Below the pieces are notes generated by a model. The model searched no databases. It was not told the DNA's origin and saw only the letters and a program-made list of their open reading frames with translations. A DNA stretch of 64,000 nt from Mageeibacillus sp. UBA5439 (lineage in GTDB: Bacteria; Bacillota; Clostridia; Saccharofermentanales; DTU023), in NCBI GenBank assembly GCA_002427505.1, contig DIRJ01000037.1:12832-76831 (forward strand). Reading direction: 5' to 3'. Shown here piece by piece: positions 45,652 to 56,382 of the stretch; the stretch's first letter is position 1, and each line of letters starts with the position of its first letter. Made by a program: the position numbers and the translations under genes.

Positions 45652-45849
45652 ATGCCTAAACAGAAATCACACAGCTCGTCAAAGAAACGTTTCAGAGTAA
45701 CGGGGACGGGGAAGTTCAGACGTAACCACGCATTTACAAAGCATATTCTGACTAAGAAGGCGCCGAAACGTAAGCGCCAGCTACGTAAGTCGGTAATAGT
45801 GTCTGATGTAGATCAAAAGCGTTTACGCAAATTGTTACCTTATAAATAA
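45652..45849 (+). CDS. rpmI: 50S ribosomal protein L35
   Basis: L35 is a small basic 50S protein. The 65-aa product begins [24 protein letters not shown] and has the family's conserved [25 protein letters not shown] precedes the ATG. A 129-base spacer separates it from infC, without an evident terminator. Confidence 0.97.
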   Translation: MPKQKSHSSSKKRFRVTGTGKFRRNHAFTKHILTKKAPKRKRQLRKSVIVSDVDQKRLRKLLPYK

Positions 45850-45875
45850 TTCGTTACGAGATTAAGGAGAATATT

Positions 45876-46235
45876 ATGGCTAGAGTAAAAAGAGGGCCAA
45901 CAAACCGTCGTCGTCATAAAAAAGTTATTAAACAAGCTAAAGGCTATTTCGGCCGGAAGAGTAAATTATACAAAGTTGCTAATCAGTCTGTGCTCAAGTC
46001 CGGACAGTACGCTTACAACGATCGCAAGCGTAAAAAACGCGATTTTCGTCGTCTGTGGATAGCTCGTATTAACGCTGAAGCACGTCAAAATGGCATGTCT
46101 TACAGCCGTTTCATGAATGGTCTGTCTACTGCAGGCGTGGGCCTCGACCGCAAGGTTTTGGCAGATCTGGCCGTTAATGACAAAGAGGCCTTTGCCGGCC
46201 TGGTAGATGTTGCTCAGGAAGCTCTGAAACACTAA
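45876..46235 (+). CDS. rplT: 50S ribosomal protein L20
   Basis: L20 is needed for early 50S assembly and acts as feedback regulator of this operon through the leader. The 119-aa protein has the long basic N-terminal helix ([28 protein letters not shown]) and the globular domain [30 protein letters not shown] precedes the ATG. Confidence 0.98.
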   Translation: MARVKRGPTNRRRHKKVIKQAKGYFGRKSKLYKVANQSVLKSGQYAYNDRKRKKRDFRRLWIARINAEARQNGMSYSRFMNGLSTAGVGLDRKVLADLAVNDKEAFAGLVDVAQEALKH

Positions 46236-46258
46236 ACAGCTAAAGATATTTTTAAAGC

Positions 46259-46283
46259 GGGGAGTGCAGTCACTCCCCCTTTT
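46259..46283 (+). terminator. Terminator of the infC operon
   Basis: GGGGAGTG and CACTCCCC form an 8-bp stem with loop CAGT, followed by CTTTT, 24 bases after rplT. Confidence 0.88.
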
Positions 46284-46303
46284 GATGTTCAGGAAGAAAA
46301 ACT

Positions 46304-47098
46304 ATGCGTTCGATTGATTCTGATAAAAACAATCTTTACCGCAAATTTATGCTTCAAGGCAGTGCACGCGAATTCAAAAAGACTAACTGGATCATGCTTG
46401 AAGGTCCGCGTCAGATTGAAGAGGCTCTGAAGGCCAGTGCGAGTTTAGAATATCTCGTCTTTTCAGATGATGAAAAGGGTCAGGCGATTTTGGCAGATTT
46501 GCAGGACTTGTTGCCTCAGCTGCCAGACGGACTTGACGGCGACCGGCTGATCCGCATGCGCAGTGATCTTTTTCGGCGACTGTCCGGCACCAGAACACCC
46601 CAGGGGGTACTGGCGCTGCTGCAGCCCCGGCGAAGCAGCCTGAAGGATATTGAGCAGCTGAACAGTCTGGTCATCATAGATGTGCAGGATCCCGGCAATG
46701 TGGGTACCCTGATTCGAAGTGCAGATGCTTTTAACGTCAGACAGATTCTTTTCCTGGGCGCAAGTGCTTCTCCCTGGTCCGAAAAAAGCTTGCGGGCTGC
46801 AATGGGCTCCATTTTTCATCTGAAAATGATTGAGGAGGCAGACACAGCTCTGGCTCTGTCAGAGTTGAGGAAAAGTGAGATTGAGCTTCTCGCACTGGAT
46901 ATCAGGGGAAAGGATATCCGGGAGCTGGAACGCCGGAAAGAATATTTTGGCCTGCTTGTGGGTAATGAGGGAAATGGGCTCTCTGAAGAATCCTTGAATC
47001 TATCTGACCAAAATATCAGAATAGAGATGCCGGGACAGGCCGAATCTCTTAATGTAGCAATGGCAGCGTCTATTGCTCTTTATGAATTAGGCAGATAA
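46304..47098 (+). CDS. TrmH/SpoU-family RNA 2'-O-methyltransferase
   Basis: SPOUT methyltransferases add 2'-O-methyl groups to rRNA or tRNA. The 264-aa protein has an N-terminal substrate-binding domain and the SpoU knot motifs: DVQDPGNVGTLIRSADAF (motif 1), LLVGNEGNGLSEE (motif 2) and IEMPGQAESLNVAMAASIALYE (motif 3). The position after rplT is conserved in many Firmicutes. AGGAAG is the ribosome binding site. The exact RNA target is not clear. Confidence 0.9.
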   Translation: MRSIDSDKNNLYRKFMLQGSAREFKKTNWIMLEGPRQIEEALKASASLEYLVFSDDEKGQAILADLQDLLPQLPDGLDGDRLIRMRSDLFRRLSGTRTPQGVLALLQPRRSSLKDIEQLNSLVIIDVQDPGNVGTLIRSADAFNVRQILFLGASASPWSEKSLRAAMGSIFHLKMIEEADTALALSELRKSEIELLALDIRGKDIRELERRKEYFGLLVGNEGNGLSEESLNLSDQNIRIEMPGQAESLNVAMAASIALYELGR

Positions 47099-47104
47099 TT
47101 ACTC

Positions 47105-47133
47105 TTGCAGCTGAACCATTGAACTGCTATAAT
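47105..47133 (+). promoter_or_regulatory. Promoter of tRNA-Glu
   Basis: TTGCAG, exactly 17 bases and a perfect TATAAT with an upstream TG (extended -10), about 14 bases before the tRNA. Confidence 0.8.
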
Positions 47134-47147
47134 ACTCCAGCACGTGC

Positions 47148-47222
47148 GGCCCTATGGTCAAGCGGTTAAGACGCCGCCCTCTCAAGGCGGAATCGGGGGT
47201 TCAATTCCCCCTAGGGTCACCA
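47148..47222 (+). tRNA. tRNA-Glu (anticodon CTC)
   Basis: Cloverleaf with acceptor GGCCCTA/TAGGGTC, anticodon stem CCGCC/GGCGG with loop CTCTCAA (anticodon CTC), T arm GGGGG/CCCCC with TTCAATT, and encoded CCA at 47220-47222. Confidence 0.95.
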
Positions 47223-47224
47223 GC

Positions 47225-47262
47225 AAAAAGCCCCTGTGAGATTGTCTCGCAGGGGCTTTTTA
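47225..47262 (+). terminator. Terminator of tRNA-Glu
   Basis: AGCCCCTGTGAG and CTCGCAGGGGCT form a 12-bp stem (one G-T pair) with a 5-base loop, flanked by A-run and T-run. Confidence 0.88.
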
Positions 47263-47308
47263 AATGACTCTTATCCAATTATCACAAAGAAGAGCCTGGA
47301 AATTGTGT

Positions 47309-47337
47309 TTGTCAATCTAGAAGAGAACTGTTATATT
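47309..47337 (+). promoter_or_regulatory. Promoter of the ABC importer operon
   Basis: TTGTCA, 17 bases and TATATT. The leader is about 104 bases and includes a small stem GGTCT/AGACC, but no known riboswitch core was recognised. Confidence 0.6.
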
Positions 47338-47447
47338 GAGCAAGTCAAGTTCCGCGCAGAAACAAGTTGATTACGGTCTTTGGACCAGACCTTGTGATAA
47401 GAATGGCAGAGTGAAAGATCCACTTAAAACTAAGGGAGGAAGAGAAA

Positions 47448-48599
47448 TTGAAAAACAATTTGAAAGTTTTTAGCTTAATTTTGGCCTTGCTGATGGCATT
47501 TGCGGTGACAGCCTGCACGCCCGGCAAACCTGCAGAGACAACTCCTGTAACGGAAACACCTACTGAAGCCATAACAGAGGCTCCCACGGAAGCACCTGTA
47601 GTGCCCGCTGACCCTGAAGCTGATACCTTTGTTTTTACTGATTCAGCAGGCAGAGAAGTTGAGTTGCCGATAAATATTGAAAGAATTGTACCTTCAGGTC
47701 CACTGGGTCAGCAGATTTTGCTAAGTATTGCCGGGGATATGCTTGTTGCCCTGACTAATGACGTGAGTGAAGGTCAGGCCTACTATATTGGAGAACAATA
47801 CAAGGATCTGCCGGTAATTGGCCAATTCTTCGGTTCTCAGGATATGAACATGGAGGAACTGGCCCGTTTGACACCGCAGGTCATTATTGATATAGGTGAA
47901 CCCAAAGGAGGCATTGCCGAAGATATGGACACGGTTACAATGCAGACAGGCATACCGGCGATTTTTATCGAAGCTGACCTGGAAAAATCGGGTAATGCTT
48001 ATCGTACTCTGGGACAGCTGCTGGGCAAGGAAGAAAAGGGAGCAGCTTTAGGTGATTACTGTGACCAGGTTTTTGCTGAAGTGACGGCGAAGATGGCTGA
48101 GATTTCTGAAGAAGACAGAGCGAGTTTTGCTTATCTTATGGGAGATACAGGTTTAAATGCGCTGTCTAAAGGCACTTATCATGCAACGATCATGGATCTT
48201 CTGGGAAATAACGTGGTAGAAGTGGAAAGCCCTTCTTCTCGTGGCAGTGGTGACGAAATAAACATGGAGCAACTGCTTATCTGGAATCCTGAGTACATTT
48301 TCTTTGCTTCAGGGTCAGTTTATTCGCAGGCAAAGACCGATCCCGCTTTCTCAACTTTGCAGGCAATTCAGGATGATCAGTATTATGAGGTTCCCGGACT
48401 GCCTTATAGCTGGCTGGGGGCACCGCCTTCGGTCAACCGTTTTATCGGCTTGCAATGGATGGCTCACATACTATATCCTGATGTTTTCACCGAGGATTTG
48501 ACAGGCATAGTACAGGAATACTACAAACTCTTCTATGATTTTGAGATGAGCTCGGCAGAATATGCTGAATTGATGGTTAACTCTGAACTGAAAGAGTAG
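47448..48599 (+). CDS. Iron-siderophore/cobalamin-type ABC transporter substrate-binding lipoprotein
   Basis: The 383-aa protein has a lipoprotein signal (hydrophobic segment and lipobox AVTAC, cysteine at about residue 23), a threonine/proline/glutamate-rich linker with repeated TEAPTEAP units, and a BtuF/FhuD-type binding domain (FTDSAGREVELP, RIVPSG, LARLTPQVIID, GSGDEINMEQLLIWNPEYIF). The start is TTG, about nine bases after GGGAGGA. It is followed by a permease and an ATPase of the same importer class. The ligand (heme, siderophore, cobalamin or molybdate) cannot be fixed from sequence. Confidence 0.88.
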   Translation: MKNNLKVFSLILALLMAFAVTACTPGKPAETTPVTETPTEAITEAPTEAPVVPADPEADTFVFTDSAGREVELPINIERIVPSGPLGQQILLSIAGDMLVALTNDVSEGQAYYIGEQYKDLPVIGQFFGSQDMNMEELARLTPQVIIDIGEPKGGIAEDMDTVTMQTGIPAIFIEADLEKSGNAYRTLGQLLGKEEKGAALGDYCDQVFAEVTAKMAEISEEDRASFAYLMGDTGLNALSKGTYHATIMDLLGNNVVEVESPSSRGSGDEINMEQLLIWNPEYIFFASGSVYSQAKTDPAFSTLQAIQDDQYYEVPGLPYSWLGAPPSVNRFIGLQWMAHILYPDVFTEDLTGIVQEYYKLFYDFEMSSAEYAELMVNSELKE

Positions 48600-48633
48600 A
48601 CAGTCACCTTTGAAATAAGAGTTGGAGTTAGTA

Positions 48634-49659
48634 GTGGAAACTCAAAGCAGAAACAATTATAGAACTATTATTCTCGCTCTGACTGTTAGCCTGACAGCCC
48701 TATTTCTGATTTCACTGGTTTTAGGCAGATATCCTCTGACACTTTCAGAAATAGGGCGGTTGATTTTAAGTAAAATTACTGATATTGAACAGACCTGGCC
48801 TGATTCAGCTGAAGCCATATTCTTCAACGTGAGGCTGCCCCGTGTCGGGCTGGCAGTGCTGGTGGGCGCAGCACTGTCAGTTTCAGGAGCTGCCTATCAG
48901 GGTATGTTCCGTAACCCTTTAGTAAGCTCTGATATTGTAGGTGCGTCTTCCGGCGCTGCTTTTGGTGCGGCTCTGGGTATTTTGCTGGGTGCCGGCGGCA
49001 GCATGATTTCTATGTCAGCCTTCCTCTTTAGCAGCTTGTCGGTTGCCCTTGTTTATATGATCAGCAGGATCTTGCGGCAAAATCAGGTTTTGGGCCTGGT
49101 TCTGTCCGGAATCATGATTGGTTCTATTTTCAATGCCGGTACCAGCTTTTTAAAATTAATGGCAGATCCTAACGATCAGCTTCCGCAGATCACTTTCTGG
49201 CTGATGGGTTCATTAAACGGAAAAACGCTGGAAGAGCTCTTCTACGGAGCTATTCTGATTCTGATCGGTCTGCTTCCACTAATGGGATTGCGCTGGAAAA
49301 TGAATCTGCTGACCATGGATGAGAAAGAAGCCCAAGCCATGGGTGTCGCTGTGGGACCTTTGCGACTGATCGTAATTGTCTGCGCCACCTTGTTGACAGC
49401 GACCAGCATTGCGGTTTCCGGTATGATCGGCTGGGTTTCATTGGTGATACCGCATTTCTCACGCCTTTTAGTGGGGAGTGATTTCAGGCGCTTACTGCCT
49501 GCCTCCATGCTGATGGGCTCTTGTTTTCTCTTGATTGTGGATAATATCTCGCGTTTGGCGTTCACTGCTGAAATTCCGCTGGGGATTATTACTTCTCTGG
49601 TCGGTGCGCCCTTTTATCTTTACCTGCTCTTGAGCCGCAGAAGCAGAATGAACCTCTAG
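48634..49659 (+). CDS. FecCD-family ABC transporter permease
   Basis: The 341-aa protein has about ten membrane segments and the FecCD signatures VRLPRVGLAVLVGAALSVSGAAYQGMFRNPL and GMIGWVSLVIPHFSRLLVGSDFR. The GTG at 48634, six bases after GGAG, is preferred to a TTG 12 bases upstream. It should form a homodimer with two copies of the ATPase encoded next. Confidence 0.9.
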   Translation: METQSRNNYRTIILALTVSLTALFLISLVLGRYPLTLSEIGRLILSKITDIEQTWPDSAEAIFFNVRLPRVGLAVLVGAALSVSGAAYQGMFRNPLVSSDIVGASSGAAFGAALGILLGAGGSMISMSAFLFSSLSVALVYMISRILRQNQVLGLVLSGIMIGSIFNAGTSFLKLMADPNDQLPQITFWLMGSLNGKTLEELFYGAILILIGLLPLMGLRWKMNLLTMDEKEAQAMGVAVGPLRLIVIVCATLLTATSIAVSGMIGWVSLVIPHFSRLLVGSDFRRLLPASMLMGSCFLLIVDNISRLAFTAEIPLGIITSLVGAPFYLYLLLSRRSRMNL

Positions 49660-49669
49660 GAGCAACAAG

Positions 49670-50455
49670 ATGAGTTTAGAGATTAACGATTTGCATTTTT
49701 CTTACGGTGAGCGCGAGGTGCTGGACGGAGTTTCCTTCAAGCTTAAAGAGGGCAGCCTTGTCTGTCTTCTGGGAGCAAACGGTTCTGGTAAAAGCACGCT
49801 GTTTTCTTGTATTTTGCAGTTTCTGCCTAAATATGATGGTTCAATTAAGTTAAATGGCGCAGATCTTTCCAGTCTCAGTACTAAAGAAAGAGCAAAGCTG
49901 ATCGCCTATATTCCACAATCCCATATTCCTGTCTTTAACTTCACTTGTCTGGAAGTAGTTCTGATGGCGACTCAATCGAATGGATCGATCTTTTATATTC
50001 CGGACGAAGCAGCCCAAGAGGCTGCACGAGACGCCTTATACCGGGTGGGGCTGGAGGGCTTTGAAGAACGTGGCTATGCGAGAATATCCGGTGGTGAAAG
50101 ACAATTGGTTCTGATTGCCCGGGCTCTGGCTCAGGGGTCAAAGTACCTGATCATGGATGAGCCGACCTCCAGTCTCGATTACGGTAATCAGATGCGTATT
50201 CTCTCCATGGTGCGTAAGCTGACAGATGATGGATATACAGTGTTTTTATCCACACATCATCCGGATCAGGCTCTGCTTTTTTCGGACGAGGTTATCCTGC
50301 TGCATGAGGGACATATCATGTCTCAGGGCAGAGCGGATGAAGTCTTGAGTTCGGAAAACTTATCTCTTATCTATGGATTAGATGTAGAAGTGGTGCCCCT
50401 GATGGGTGGCAAAATGTTTACCTGCATCCCTACGCAAGTATTAAAAGAGAGTTAA
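49670..50455 (+). CDS. FepC/BtuD-type ABC transporter ATPase
   Basis: The 261-aa ATP-binding subunit has Walker A GANGSGKST, Q-loop YIPQSH, signature ISGGERQLVLIARAL, Walker B LIMDEPTS and switch histidine STHH. It follows the permease by ten bases and completes an iron/cobalamin-type importer with the lipoprotein. Confidence 0.93.
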   Translation: MSLEINDLHFSYGEREVLDGVSFKLKEGSLVCLLGANGSGKSTLFSCILQFLPKYDGSIKLNGADLSSLSTKERAKLIAYIPQSHIPVFNFTCLEVVLMATQSNGSIFYIPDEAAQEAARDALYRVGLEGFEERGYARISGGERQLVLIARALAQGSKYLIMDEPTSSLDYGNQMRILSMVRKLTDDGYTVFLSTHHPDQALLFSDEVILLHEGHIMSQGRADEVLSSENLSLIYGLDVEVVPLMGGKMFTCIPTQVLKES

Positions 50456-50508
50456 AATTACGACATTATTTACTCAAACTAGTTACGCAATTATTCATAC
50501 ATCTGTGC

Positions 50509-50520
50509 TAAGATCAAGTC
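50509..50520 (+). promoter_or_regulatory. -10 hexamer six bases before uvrA ATG, possible leaderless start
   Basis: TAAGAT (50509-50514) is followed by six bases and the uvrA ATG, with no ribosome binding site. The geometry equals that at comEC. The only -35-like sequence, TTACGC, is 20 bases upstream. Confidence 0.35.
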
Positions 50521-53430
50521 ATGAATTCAGATCTGATTATACGCGGAGCGCGTGAACATAATTTACAGAATGTATCTCTGACCATTCCCCGTAACCAGCT
50601 AGTCGTTTTTACCGGAATTTCAGGTTCCGGCAAATCTTCTTTGGCTTTCGATACAATCTATGCTGAAGGACAGCGGCGGTATGTAGAGTCGCTTTCATCT
50701 TATGCCAGGCAGTTCCTGGGGCAGTCCAAGAAGCCTGATGTTGACAGCATTGATGGACTATCACCTGCCATTGCTATTGACCAGAAGACGACCAGCAGGA
50801 ACCCCCGTTCTACAGTCGGAACTGTAACAGAAATCTACGACTACCTGCGCTTGCTTTTTGCGCGGGCAGGAACGCCTCACTGTCCGCAGTGCGGACGTGT
50901 TATTGAACGTCAGTCAATAGATCAGATTATAGATATTGTTATGCAGGAAGAAGCAGGCAGCCGGCTCTATATTTTTGCGCCGGTGGTGCGTGACCGCAAA
51001 GGAGAACACAAAAAAGTACTGGAGTATCTGCGCGGCGAAGGCTTTGTCCGGGTCCGCATCGATGGCGTGGTCTACGAGCTGGATGAAGAGATTACCTTAC
51101 AGAAGACACAAAAACATGTGATCGAAGTAATAGTTGACCGCCTTATATTGCGCCCGGATATTCGCAGCCGGCTGACAGATTCAGTAGAAACTGCCCTCCG
51201 CCTGGCAGATGGCCTGGTAATGATTCGCTTTGAACAAGGTTCTGTCAAAGGTGCAAGAGAGTGGCGTGAACAGCTGTTTTCACAAAATTTCTCTTGCCCC
51301 GATTGTCAGATCAGTATCGGGGAGATTTCTCCCGGTATGTTTAGCTTTAACAATCCCTATGGTGCTTGTCCGGAATGTACAGGACTGGGTGAGCATACAC
51401 ATATTGATCCTGAGCTGATTATGACAGATGAAAACCTTTCACTGGCAGACGGTGCTATCTCAGCGATCGGATTTAATTTTAAAGACACTAAAAGCTGGGC
51501 CCGGGCCCATCTTAATGCTTTAGCCAAAAAATATAAGTTTTCGGTGAAAACACCCTGGAAAGATTTACCGCAAGATATCCGCGATTTGGTCCTGTTTGGC
51601 GGCGACAAACCCAAACTGACAGTTGATACCAGTATGACACGCTATGATCGGGGTGAACCTTACAACACGACCTGGAGTGGCGTTGTGCCGGTACTGGAAC
51701 GTCGCTACAAAGACAGCAGTTCAGGTGACATTAGAGATTATTATGATCAATATCTGGCCTTTACAGAATGTCCGGTCTGTAAGGGGGGACGTCTCAGACG
51801 GGAAAGTCTGGCCGTTACTGTCGGAGATCTGAATATTAAAGAACTTACGGACCTGTCAATCAGCGAGGCCTACAATTTCCTGCAGCAACTTGAATTTGCA
51901 GATCGTGGTAAAGCCGAAATTGCAGAGCCTGTGCTGAGAGAAATCAAAGCGCGTTTGCTGTTTATGCTGGATGTCGGCCTGGAATATCTGACCTTGTCAC
52001 GTGCCTCGGCCAGCTTGTCCGGCGGCGAAGCACAACGTATTCGTCTGGCCACACAAATCGGCTCAGGTCTGACCGGTGTTCTTTACGTGCTGGACGAGCC
52101 CTCTATCGGCTTACACCAGCGTGATAATGCACGGCTTCTGCATACACTGAAAAATTTACGTGATCTGGGCAATACAGTTATAGTTGTTGAGCACGACGAA
52201 GAAACGATCTGGGAAGCAGATACAGTGGTAGATATCGGACCGGGGGCAGGAGAATACGGAGGCAGGATCGTAGCCTGTGGACGACCGGAGGACATTGCCA
52301 AAAATGATGCTTCTATTACCGGACAATATCTCTCCGGTAAAAAAACGATAGCCATACCTCTCGAACGCAGACCACAGAATCAGGGTTTTCTAAAGATATT
52401 CGGGGCCGCAGAGAATAACCTCAAGCATATTGATATCTCAATACCTCTGGGAAATCTTGTCTGTATAACAGGAGTTTCGGGATCCGGCAAGAGTTCTTTG
52501 GCCAACGAAGTTTTGTTGAAAGAACTGGAGATTGACCTGCAGGGCTCGCGCCGCCGCAGAGGCAAGTTTGACCGCATTGAGGGTGTTGAACAGCTGGATA
52601 AAGTGATTTCCATCGACCAGTCTCCGATCGGACGCACCCCGCGTTCGAATCCGGCAACCTACACCGGCACTTTTGACCTGATCAGAAAGCTTTTTGCAGA
52701 GACGCCTGAAGCTAAAGCGCGTGGTTACAAGCCGGGTCGTTTCAGTTTTAATGTTAAGGGAGGCCGCTGTGAGGCCTGTCAGGGTGATGGAGTTAATCGC
52801 ATTGAAATGCACTTCTTGCCGGACGTTTATGTCAGCTGTGAAGTTTGTGGCGGTCTGCGTTACAACCGTGAGACTTTAGAAGTGACCTATAAGGGCAAAA
52901 ATATCAGTGAAGTCTTGAACCTGACTGTAAAAGAAGCTTTGGAGTTTTTTCAGAATATACCGGCTATAGCGCGAAAATTGCAGACCCTGATCGATGTCGG
53001 TTTGGGATATATACGTCTGGGGCAGTCTTCGACCGAACTATCCGGAGGAGAAGCCCAGCGAATTAAATTGGCCTCAGAGTTGTCAAAACGTGATACCGGC
53101 AAGACCTTTTACATCTTGGATGAACCGACCACCGGACTACATGCTGCTGATGTGCACGATCTGATTGATGTTCTGCATCGTCTGGTCGAGTCAGGAAACA
53201 CAGTTTTAATTATTGAACATAATCTGGATATAATCAAAACAGCAGACTACATCATTGATCTGGGACCTGAAGGCGGGGAAAAAGGTGGCTTCCTGGTAGC
53301 AGCCGGCACACCGGAAGAACTGGCGGCTAATAAAGATTCCTACACCGGACAATACCTTGCACAAATACTGAAACGCGTGTATTCTGCAGTTTCTCCGGAC
53401 AAGATTGTAACAAAGGGGATCAGAGCTTGA
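50521..53430 (+). CDS. uvrA: Excinuclease ABC subunit UvrA
   Basis: UvrA is the damage-recognition ATPase of nucleotide excision repair. The 969-aa protein has two ABC modules: first P-loop [10 protein letters not shown] near residue 34 with signature [12 protein letters not shown], second P-loop [10 protein letters not shown] with signature [12 protein letters not shown]. Zinc-finger cysteine sets are visible (CPQC; CPDC with CPEC; CEAC with CEVC). uvrB is not beside it. No LexA/DinR box was identified upstream, and no ribosome binding site precedes the ATG. Confidence 0.98.
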   Translation: MNSDLIIRGAREHNLQNVSLTIPRNQLVVFTGISGSGKSSLAFDTIYAEGQRRYVESLSSYARQFLGQSKKPDVDSIDGLSPAIAIDQKTTSRNPRSTVGTVTEIYDYLRLLFARAGTPHCPQCGRVIERQSIDQIIDIVMQEEAGSRLYIFAPVVRDRKGEHKKVLEYLRGEGFVRVRIDGVVYELDEEITLQKTQKHVIEVIVDRLILRPDIRSRLTDSVETALRLADGLVMIRFEQGSVKGAREWREQLFSQNFSCPDCQISIGEISPGMFSFNNPYGACPECTGLGEHTHIDPELIMTDENLSLADGAISAIGFNFKDTKSWARAHLNALAKKYKFSVKTPWKDLPQDIRDLVLFGGDKPKLTVDTSMTRYDRGEPYNTTWSGVVPVLERRYKDSSSGDIRDYYDQYLAFTECPVCKGGRLRRESLAVTVGDLNIKELTDLSISEAYNFLQQLEFADRGKAEIAEPVLREIKARLLFMLDVGLEYLTLSRASASLSGGEAQRIRLATQIGSGLTGVLYVLDEPSIGLHQRDNARLLHTLKNLRDLGNTVIVVEHDEETIWEADTVVDIGPGAGEYGGRIVACGRPEDIAKNDASITGQYLSGKKTIAIPLERRPQNQGFLKIFGAAENNLKHIDISIPLGNLVCITGVSGSGKSSLANEVLLKELEIDLQGSRRRRGKFDRIEGVEQLDKVISIDQSPIGRTPRSNPATYTGTFDLIRKLFAETPEAKARGYKPGRFSFNVKGGRCEACQGDGVNRIEMHFLPDVYVSCEVCGGLRYNRETLEVTYKGKNISEVLNLTVKEALEFFQNIPAIARKLQTLIDVGLGYIRLGQSSTELSGGEAQRIKLASELSKRDTGKTFYILDEPTTGLHAADVHDLIDVLHRLVESGNTVLIIEHNLDIIKTADYIIDLGPEGGEKGGFLVAAGTPEELAANKDSYTGQYLAQILKRVYSAVSPDKIVTKGIRA

Positions 53431-53455
53431 GCAAAGCTTAGAGATCACATATTAT
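53427..53455 (+). promoter_or_regulatory. Possible promoter of clpE
   Basis: TTGAGC overlapping the uvrA stop, 17 bases, TATTAT. The leader would be about 26 bases. No CtsR-type repeat was found. Confidence 0.4.
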
Positions 53456-53487
53456 AAAAATAAGGATATTTAAGAACGGATAAGCAA

Positions 53488-55980
53488 ATGAGTAAGTGTT
53501 CTATATGCAAAATTAATGAAGCGGTTGTCTTCGCCAATAGGATAAAGGACGGTGAGAACCGTATCGAAGGTGTTTGCCTCAAATGTGCTTACGAGCAGGA
53601 TCTCGGCGGTATGGCCAGTGTTTTCGAGCGTGTCGGAGTTACTGAAGACAATGTTGATGAGATAACCTCACGCATGAATCAGATGATGGAGCAGTTTTCC
53701 GGTCAGAACCCGGAAGAAATTCTTGGCATGCTGTTGAAAGGGCAATTCCCTGACCTCTCCGCTGCCACATGGAATGCTTCAGATGACGGCTCCGACTATG
53801 AAGACGATGATGATGAAGCTGCAGATTCCAATGACAGCAAGTTGGATCACAGACACGACATGCAAGTCAGTCCTCAGAATTCTTATGGTGAACTGGTACC
53901 GGCCAATATTGGTAATCCGGATGATGCTGACAGAGCAAGAAGGTCGCGTCGCAAGCCGCGCCGCAAATTTTTGGAGCAATTCAGCACTAATTTATCTGAA
54001 AAAGCGGCCAATGGTGAAATTGACCGTGTCATCGGTCGAGATGAAGAGTTGAATCATATTATCCAGATTCTTAATCGACGCACCAAAAACAATCCGGCCC
54101 TGATCGGTGAACCGGGCGTGGGGAAAACTGCTATTGCGGAGGGACTTGCTGTCAGAATATATGAAGGGAAAGTACCGGCTAAGCTGTTAAATCAGGAAAT
54201 GTTCCTGCTTGATATGACAGGTATGGTTGCCGGAACTCAGTTTAGAGGCCAGTTTGAGAGTCGCATGAAGGGCGTCGTCGATGACTGCCGCCGGTCAGGA
54301 AATGTAATTCTGGTCATTGATGAACTACATAATATTATGGGTGCCGGTGATGCGGAAGGCGCGATGAATGCCGGAAACATACTTAAACCGGCTCTGGCTA
54401 AAGGTGAAATTCGTGTGATTGGCTCAACTACATTGGATGAATATCGCCGTCATATCGAAAAAGATTCGGCCCTCGAACGCCGTTTTCAAAAGGTTATGGT
54501 GGAAGAGCCCAGTCAAGAAGATACCTTTGAAATCCTCATGGGAGTCAAAGACTATTATGAAGATCATCACCATGTATTTTATCCTGCACCGGTAGTGAAG
54601 GAGGCGGTGCGACTTTCTTCACGCTATATTACAGAACGTTATCTGCCTGATAAGGCTATTGACCTGCTGGACGAAGCGGGTTCCTGTGCTAACCTTGCCT
54701 GCGGCTGTCTGGTAGAGATTAAGCAGTTGGATGATAAAATTCAGGAACTGGAATTTGCCCAGGAAGATTTTGAGAAGGCAATCAATGAGTTGGCAGCTGA
54801 GAATGACAAGGTTGAGCTCTATGCCAAGCTCATGGAGATCAGGTCAGAGCTGATGCGTGTACGTTCACAGCGAGAAGAGATCGCGAAAAATTGTCCGCCG
54901 ATTGAGCTGGGAACTCAGGATATTGCTCAGGTGGTCGAGATGTGGACGGGTATTCCTGTGGTGCGGATGACAGAAGAAGAAAGTACACGCCTGCTACAGC
55001 TGGAAGGAAGACTACATCAGCGTGTTGTGGGACAGAACGAAGCCGTAAGCGCTTTGTCCCGAGCCATAAGACGACACAGGGCCGGATTCAGCCAGGAACA
55101 CAAACCTGCCTCATTCCTCTTTGTCGGACCTACCGGTGTCGGTAAAACTGAACTGGTCAAGGCTTTAGCCGAGGTCATGTTTGATACAGAGGACGCCCTG
55201 GTCAGACTGGATATGTCCGAATATATGGAAGCCCACACAGTAAGCAAGCTGATAGGATCTCCCCCCGGTTACGTCGGTTATGATGACGGCGGTCAGCTTA
55301 CAGAGCGAATCCGTCGCAAACCTTACAGCGTTGTACTTTTTGATGAAATCGAAAAAGCCCATGCAGATGTCTACAATATATTGTTGCAGATCATGGATGA
55401 TGGCCGACTGACTGACAGCCATGGCCGTGTGGTCAGTTTTGAAAACTGCATTATTGTTATGACCAGCAATGCGGGTACAACGCTTAAAGGAAGCAGCATC
55501 GGTTTTGGTGCCGACGGGCATGTGGCGATGGAGGAACGCATAGATGGAGTGCTTAAAGATATCTTCCGTCCCGAATTCCTCAACCGTATAGATGAAATAA
55601 TAGTCTTCCATGAGCTGACGAGTAAAGAAATCAGAGCGATTGTTGATCTCATGCTGAAAGATCCTGTTGCTGACATGAAACGCCGGAACATTGAGCTGCA
55701 AATTACCGAAGATGCACGGGACCTGCTGGCTAAAGAAGGATATGAACCGAAATACGGGGCAAGACCCCTGCGCCGCAAGATTCAGCGTCGTATTGAAGAT
55801 GTGCTGGCTGACCTCTGGTTGTCCGGTGACCTCAATTATGCTGATCAGGTGATAGTAGATGCGGCGGACAATGTTGGAGCTGAGCTTGAAGCTCCTACTA
55901 TGGGAGGTCCCCATTTCGATGATAGCGGCAACTACGCTTTTACCTGGGTAAATAAAGTGATGAGCCTGAAGACAACATGA
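53488..55980 (+). CDS. clpE: ATP-dependent Clp protease ATPase subunit ClpE
   Basis: ClpE is a Hsp100 unfoldase that feeds ClpP. The 830-aa protein has an N-terminal zinc finger (C4, C7, C30, C33) instead of the Clp-N repeats of ClpC, an acidic low-complexity linker (about residues 95-120), AAA-1 with GEPGVGKT (about 207-214), a short middle domain (about 410-460), and AAA-2 with GPTGVGKT (about 546-553) and the C-terminal D2-small domain. In Firmicutes clpE is usually CtsR-controlled, but no CtsR box was seen. Only a weak GGAT-type ribosome binding site precedes the ATG. Four-base overlap with the next gene. Confidence 0.9.
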   Translation: MSKCSICKINEAVVFANRIKDGENRIEGVCLKCAYEQDLGGMASVFERVGVTEDNVDEITSRMNQMMEQFSGQNPEEILGMLLKGQFPDLSAATWNASDDGSDYEDDDDEAADSNDSKLDHRHDMQVSPQNSYGELVPANIGNPDDADRARRSRRKPRRKFLEQFSTNLSEKAANGEIDRVIGRDEELNHIIQILNRRTKNNPALIGEPGVGKTAIAEGLAVRIYEGKVPAKLLNQEMFLLDMTGMVAGTQFRGQFESRMKGVVDDCRRSGNVILVIDELHNIMGAGDAEGAMNAGNILKPALAKGEIRVIGSTTLDEYRRHIEKDSALERRFQKVMVEEPSQEDTFEILMGVKDYYEDHHHVFYPAPVVKEAVRLSSRYITERYLPDKAIDLLDEAGSCANLACGCLVEIKQLDDKIQELEFAQEDFEKAINELAAENDKVELYAKLMEIRSELMRVRSQREEIAKNCPPIELGTQDIAQVVEMWTGIPVVRMTEEESTRLLQLEGRLHQRVVGQNEAVSALSRAIRRHRAGFSQEHKPASFLFVGPTGVGKTELVKALAEVMFDTEDALVRLDMSEYMEAHTVSKLIGSPPGYVGYDDGGQLTERIRRKPYSVVLFDEIEKAHADVYNILLQIMDDGRLTDSHGRVVSFENCIIVMTSNAGTTLKGSSIGFGADGHVAMEERIDGVLKDIFRPEFLNRIDEIIVFHELTSKEIRAIVDLMLKDPVADMKRRNIELQITEDARDLLAKEGYEPKYGARPLRRKIQRRIEDVLADLWLSGDLNYADQVIVDAADNVGAELEAPTMGGPHFDDSGNYAFTWVNKVMSLKTT

Positions 55981-56375
55981 GCATACTCGAGATCACTCAA
56001 ATAGTTCGTATATTGCTGCTGGCCCTGCTAATACTGGGGCTGGCACTTTTTGTCTTCACAAGGATCAGAAGAAGAATGGAGTATGCAGCCAAACAGGACA
56101 TAATCAAGAATGACTCCACTTTGATCGGTTTGCGGGCGATCACAGTTACAGAACTGCGGCCCGGTACTATCGGTGAGATACGTACGGCTTTTTCACCGGA
56201 AAAAGAAAACGAAATTGCCTTAAGCAGTGATGAAAAAAAATCTTCATTCAAGACTTTTCCGGCTATTTCATCTCAATATATATCAAAAGGCAGATCGGTT
56301 AGAGTAACAGGCGGCAACAAGGAATTATATCGTGTGCGATCTGCGTCTGATTCTTTAACTTCTGAGAAAAAATAA
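55977..56375 (+). CDS. Small membrane protein with NfeD-like domain
   Basis: The 132-aa protein has one membrane segment (about residues 8-28), a basic patch (RIRRR), and a C-terminal region with the NfeD/OB pattern (LIGLRAITVTELRPGTIGEIRTAF ... ISKGRSVRVTGGNKELYRV). NfeD-like proteins partner membrane proteases or stomatins. Its ATG overlaps the clpE TGA, so it is probably co-translated with the ATPase. Domain assignment is tentative. Confidence 0.6.
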   Translation: MSILEITQIVRILLLALLILGLALFVFTRIRRRMEYAAKQDIIKNDSTLIGLRAITVTELRPGTIGEIRTAFSPEKENEIALSSDEKKSSFKTFPAISSQYISKGRSVRVTGGNKELYRVRSASDSLTSEKK

Positions 56376-56382
56376 TATCTCT

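Noticed and set aside
47338..47447. Cobalamin or other riboswitch before the ABC importer
   Set aside because: The leader is only about 104 bases and shows no conserved riboswitch core, just one weak 5-bp stem.
53431..53487. CtsR operator before clpE
   Set aside because: No tandem GGTCAAA-type heptads are present in the spacer.
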